From contig CAJTVU010000009.1 of NCBI GenBank assembly GCA_910580235.1, positions 1-64,000 of the forward strand: DNA of 64,000 nucleotides. Reading direction: 5' to 3'. Origin of the DNA: an uncultured Dorea sp. (GTDB taxonomy: Bacteria > Bacillota > Clostridia > Lachnospirales > Lachnospiraceae). This document shows positions 60,657 to 64,000 of the stretch, piece by piece. The notes under the pieces were generated by a model. It worked only from the letters and a program-made list of their open reading frames with translations. It was not told the DNA's origin and searched no databases. The stretch's first letter is position 1, and every line of letters starts with the position of its first letter. The position numbers and the translations under genes are program-made.

Positions 60657-61617
60657 AATACATCGGCACCCCGCTTTCTAAGTCTGCTGCGGCTTCGATC
60701 AGGATCTGCGCCTCGGATTTCGGTACCAGCTCCTTTAGCCCAAAGAACCAGGAACGGAATATGTCCTCCGCCGCCGGCAGCTCATAGAAGGTATTTGTCC
60801 CAAGCTCGCCGCTCATAGCAGACGTCATATCCTCATATAAGGAAATCTCATCAATAAGCCCATTCTCCAGCGCCTGGCTGGCAGTGTAAGTACGTCCGTC
60901 CGCCAGCGTCCTGACGTCTTCCGGAGCCATGTCCCGTCCTTCTGACACGATTTCTACGAACTTCTCATAAAACTCATCCACCTGCTCCTGGTAGATCGCC
61001 ATCTGCTCGTCCGTCATCTGGCTGCTGTCCTTATAATCCCCACTTGTAATGCTAAAATAACGGATCCCCAGCTTCTCATACAGCCCTGTTATATCAAGCC
61101 CGGACATAATAACGCCGATGGAGCCTGTCGTCGTATTCGGATTTGCATAGATCTTGTCACAGGCCATGGATATAAGATACCCGCCGGAAGCCGCATAATG
61201 AGCCATATACCCCCAAATAGGGCGTCCGGTCTCTTCCTTGTACTCGAGAAGCTTCAGATACAGCTCTTCTGATTCGTACACTGTCCCTCCCGGAGAATCC
61301 ACATAGAGGAGGATCCCGGTATTATTTGAGTCTGCCATCACATGGTCGATGTACTCAAGCGTAGTCACATGCTGGTATCCTTCCGACACATCGAATATAC
61401 CTGTGCTCTCAGTCTGCTCCTGAATAGTACCTGCCACCTCTACTACCGCAATATAATGATTGACGGGGGGAAGGAATTCAAAATCCCCCGTAAGCCGCGT
61501 CTTCATGTCCGCAGCGCTCATACTGCGGGCAAAAGTATTCGTCAGCACGCTTGCGATCCCTGTTACGATAAACAGGGCTACCGCTATTACCAATCCGATT
61601 ATCTGTTTTTTCTTCAT
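60637..61617 (-). CDS. sppA: Signal peptide peptidase SppA
   Basis: A 326-residue membrane serine peptidase of family S49 that degrades leftover signal peptides. N-terminal anchor KKKQIIGLVIAVALFIVTGI. Catalytic serine in YAASGGYLISMACDKIYANP and lysine in SITSGDYKDSSQM. TTTGSIGVIMSG is also conserved. The start at 61617 follows GAGGAG; the longer one at 61629 is not favoured. It lies between pheT and the RDD gene. Confidence 0.92.
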   Translation of the reverse strand: MKKKQIIGLVIAVALFIVTGIASVLTNTFARSMSAADMKTRLTGDFEFLPPVNHYIAVVEVAGTIQEQTESTGIFDVSEGYQHVTTLEYIDHVMADSNNTGILLYVDSPGGTVYESEELYLKLLEYKEETGRPIWGYMAHYAASGGYLISMACDKIYANPNTTTGSIGVIMSGLDITGLYEKLGIRYFSITSGDYKDSSQMTDEQMAIYQEQVDEFYEKFVEIVSEGRDMAPEDVRTLADGRTYTASQALENGLIDEISLYEDMTSAMSGELGTNTFYELPAAEDIFRSWFFGLKELVPKSEAQILIEAAADLESGVPMYYAEQLQ

Positions 61618-61633
61618 AGTTCTCCTCACCTTC

Positions 61634-64000
61634 CTATTTACGGAGCTCGGCTCCCATATCCTCTAATGCTTTCAGGATCTTCTCCATTGCAAAGGAGACG
61701 TCCGCCTCCTCCAGTGTTCTGTCTTTCGCACGGAATACGATGGAATACGCCATTGACTTACAGCCTTCTTTTATCTGCACGCCCTCGTACAGGTCGAACA
61801 GCGCATAGCTCTCTAAGTACGCTCCGCCCTTTGCCTCAATGACCTCCTCTATCTGGCCCGCCAGTATCTCTTTTGGCATCACCATGCTGATATCACGGGT
61901 AACTGCCGGATATCTGGCAATCCCTTTGTACTTGCGATCAAATGTCGCTCTCTTTGTAATCTCCGGCATGTCGATCACCGCGACATAAGCCCGCTCTCCA
62001 ATGCCGTAAGTGTCCGCCACATCCGGGTGGATCTCTCCAAGATAGCCCACAGCCACGCCATCGTAGATGATATCCGCCTGCCGCCCTGGATGGAGATAAG
62101 GCCTGCCGGCATCCGGGTCATAAACCTCTTTCCCGTGAAGCCCGACTTTCTCAAAAAACTCTTCCACCACGCCTTTCATGCTGAAGAAATCACCGTCCCC
62201 GTACATACCAAGCGTAAGCTGCATCCGCTCCTCAGGAAGCTCTGTAAGCGGCAATGCTTTCGGAAGATAAACGTTGCCCAGCTCATAAAGCCTTACGTTC
62301 TTATTCCTTCTGTTATAATTTGTCGCCAGAGAAGCCAGCATCCCATTGAGAGATATGGTACGCATGATGCTGTAATCCTCCCCCAGCGGGTTCATGATCT
62401 CCACTGCCTGCCTGAGAGGGGAATCTTCCGGAATCCTTAATCTGTCAAATACTTTCGGGCTCTCGAAAGAGTACGTCATGCCCTGGCTAAAGCCGCAGAA
62501 TTCCGCAATATCTCTTGCCACTTCCTCGATCCGCAGCTTGAAAGATAGTTTCCCTGCCGTCGCCTCGCCCTTCGGAAGCGTGGTCGGGATATTGTCATAC
62601 CCGTAAAATCTGGCTACTTCCTCCGCCAGATCCGCCATGCAGGACAGATCCTGACGGAACGTCGGCACGATTATCTCTCCGGCCGCCTCATCATATCCAA
62701 GATCCAGCATCTTAAAATAGGAGAGCATCTCCTCTTTTGAAATGTCAGTTCCAAGAAGCCCATTGATCGCTCCTGCATCAAACGCGACCCTCACAGGCTC
62801 CTTTTTCTTGCCGTATACGTCTACAATGCCGCCCACTACCTCTCCTATCCCCAGCTCTTCTACAAGCTGGCAGGCCCGGTCCATGGCTGCTCCTGCATTA
62901 TTCGGGTCAAGCCCTTTCTCGAATTTTCCGGAGGCATCCGTACGAAGCCCCACTTTCTTGCTTGACTTACGGATAGCCGTACCATCGAAGCACGCCGCCT
63001 CAAAAAGCACCGTATGCACATCGTCCGTAATCATAGAATTCTCGCCCCCCATGATCCCGGCAATGCCGATAGACTTCTCACCGTCGCAGATCATCAGCTC
63101 ACTTTCACTCATAAGGCGCTCCTGCCCGTCAAGAGTCACAAATCTCTCTCCCTTTTCTGCCCTGCGGACAATAATCTCTCCTCCTGCGATCGTATCAAGG
63201 TCATAGGCGTGCATAGGCTGCCCGTACTCTTCCATCACATAATTTGTAATATCCACAAGGTTATTGATCGGGCGGATCCCCACAGACGCAAGCCTTCTCT
63301 GCATCCATTCCGGCGACGGGCCGATCTTAACATTCTTCACAAGCCTTGCCGTGTACCTTGGGCACAGATCTTCGTCCTTTACCGTAACCTTGATATAGTC
63401 ATTCACATCCTCCCCGTTTCCCGTACCGGCCACTGACGGCGGCGTAAACTCTTTGCGGAAAGTAGCCGCCGCCTCTCTTGCAATGCCGACGACGCTGAAA
63501 CAGTCCACACGGTTTGATGTGACTTCATACTCAAACACTACATCATCAAGGCCTAACGCTGAAATAGCGCTCGCCCCCACTTCTGCATCCTCTTTGAAAA
63601 TATAGATGCCGCTCTCCGGGGCTTCCGGGTACATATCGCGGGTAGAGCCCAGCTCCTCGATGGAGCACATCATGCCGCAGCTCTCCACGCCGCGCAGCTT
63701 CCCTTTCTTAATCTTCACGCCTCCGACGACCTTCTGTCCCGGCTCATGTCCTCCGGCCACACGCCCTCCGGCCAGGACGACCGGAACCTTATCGCCCTCT
63801 TTCACGTTAGGCGCCCCCGTCACGATCTGCACTGTGCCAGTCCCCACATTTACCTGGCACACGATTAATTTATCTGCGTCAGGATGCTTCTCAATCTTCT
63901 CAATCTGGCCAATAACGATCTTGTCCAGATCCGCATCCAGTTTTTCATATCCTTCCACCTTCGTCCCTGAAAGGGTCATCGCATCCGCGTATTCCTGCGC
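61634..64000 (-). CDS. pheT: Phenylalanyl-tRNA synthetase beta subunit, N-terminus beyond window
   Basis: The frame is open across the right edge (AQEYADA precedes MTLSGTKVEGYEKLDADLDK), so roughly the first 25 residues are missing here. It has the tRNA-binding OB domain VIGQIEKIEKHPDADKLIVC, B3/B4 editing region, B5 fold, class II core and the C-terminal ferredoxin-fold FDX-ACB domain (KGIARYPAVTRDISMVMPKE). It forms the alpha2-beta2 enzyme with PheS, presumably encoded next outside the window. Start coordinate is only the window edge. Confidence 0.95.
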   Translation of the reverse strand, partial: AQEYADAMTLSGTKVEGYEKLDADLDKIVIGQIEKIEKHPDADKLIVCQVNVGTGTVQIVTGAPNVKEGDKVPVVLAGGRVAGGHEPGQKVVGGVKIKKGKLRGVESCGMMCSIEELGSTRDMYPEAPESGIYIFKEDAEVGASAISALGLDDVVFEYEVTSNRVDCFSVVGIAREAAATFRKEFTPPSVAGTGNGEDVNDYIKVTVKDEDLCPRYTARLVKNVKIGPSPEWMQRRLASVGIRPINNLVDITNYVMEEYGQPMHAYDLDTIAGGEIIVRRAEKGERFVTLDGQERLMSESELMICDGEKSIGIAGIMGGENSMITDDVHTVLFEAACFDGTAIRKSSKKVGLRTDASGKFEKGLDPNNAGAAMDRACQLVEELGIGEVVGGIVDVYGKKKEPVRVAFDAGAINGLLGTDISKEEMLSYFKMLDLGYDEAAGEIIVPTFRQDLSCMADLAEEVARFYGYDNIPTTLPKGEATAGKLSFKLRIEEVARDIAEFCGFSQGMTYSFESPKVFDRLRIPEDSPLRQAVEIMNPLGEDYSIMRTISLNGMLASLATNYNRRNKNVRLYELGNVYLPKALPLTELPEERMQLTLGMYGDGDFFSMKGVVEEFFEKVGLHGKEVYDPDAGRPYLHPGRQADIIYDGVAVGYLGEIHPDVADTYGIGERAYVAVIDMPEITKRATFDRKYKGIARYPAVTRDISMVMPKEILAGQIEEVIEAKGGAYLESYALFDLYEGVQIKEGCKSMAYSIVFRAKDRTLEEADVSFAMEKILKALEDMGAELRK

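Overview
This window is most likely chromosomal DNA from an anaerobic gut Lachnospiraceae (Clostridium cluster XIVa, in the range of Dorea, Faecalicatena or [Clostridium] scindens). The call rests on gene content and protein style: DUF1836, DUF3793 and FlxA-like small proteins, the YerC TrpR-like regulator, YesM/YesN signalling, GH65 phosphorylase metabolism, and AT-leaning codon use in the accessory stretch. It is inferred by eye, not by a database search. No rRNA, tRNA or CRISPR array is visible. Layout: (1) 0-5.3 kb holds an edge-truncated DUF2971 gene next to the 3' end of an extended rlmD/rumA-type methyltransferase gene (a plausible integration junction), a small membrane protein and the PcrA helicase. 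(2) 5.4-11.8 kb holds DUF1836, an AraC regulator divergent from a GPH sugar transporter and esterase, yerC, a PHP phosphatase and two unrecognised small genes. (3) 11.8-13.8 kb is an overlapping operon of two flavodoxin-fold reductases and an AAA ATPase. (4) 13.9-24.6 kb is a sugar-utilisation locus on the minus strand: YesN/YesM two-component system, solute-binding protein, two ABC permeases, PIG-L deacetylase, GH65 phosphorylase and HAD phosphatase. (5) 24.8-29 kb holds DUF3793, a GNAT-YoaP protein, an Agr-like LytTR regulator and GHKL kinase whose 3' end was altered by a 310-bp inverted-repeat element, and a FlxA-like gene. (6) 29.1-43.3 kb is an AT-rich accessory island: CAT-like acetyltransferase, XRE-Fic protein, an XRE plus YxlEFG-like ABC operon, a run of decayed genes with internal deletions and nonsense codons, a PD-(D/E)XK-like gene opening with a G11 tract, CPBP protease, flavodoxin, hydrolase, DUF3788, DUF3592, WYL regulator and RidA. 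(7) 43.3-64 kb is largely core: leuS, a P-loop protein, trkH/trkA with a large membrane protein, a non-canonical EF-G paralogue, tyrA-aroA, panE-like reductase, Cu/Zn-SOD-like protein, a PNPOx/MarR pair, and the queA-RDD-sppA-pheT cluster running off the right edge. Two families of short palindromic repeats (GGGGACGGGG...CCCCGTCCCC and GGGGACGTACG...CGTACGTCCCC) are scattered through the chromosomal parts. They sit exactly at gene ends, and at three genes the repeat supplies the last codons and the stop codon. The most noteworthy signals are this stop-donating repeat family, the 310-bp element with a target-site duplication that rewrote the Agr-like kinase C-terminus, the island of serially decayed genes, the poly-G tract at the start of a nuclease-like gene, and a recurrent motif at the 3' ends of island genes that recalls cassette recombination sites.
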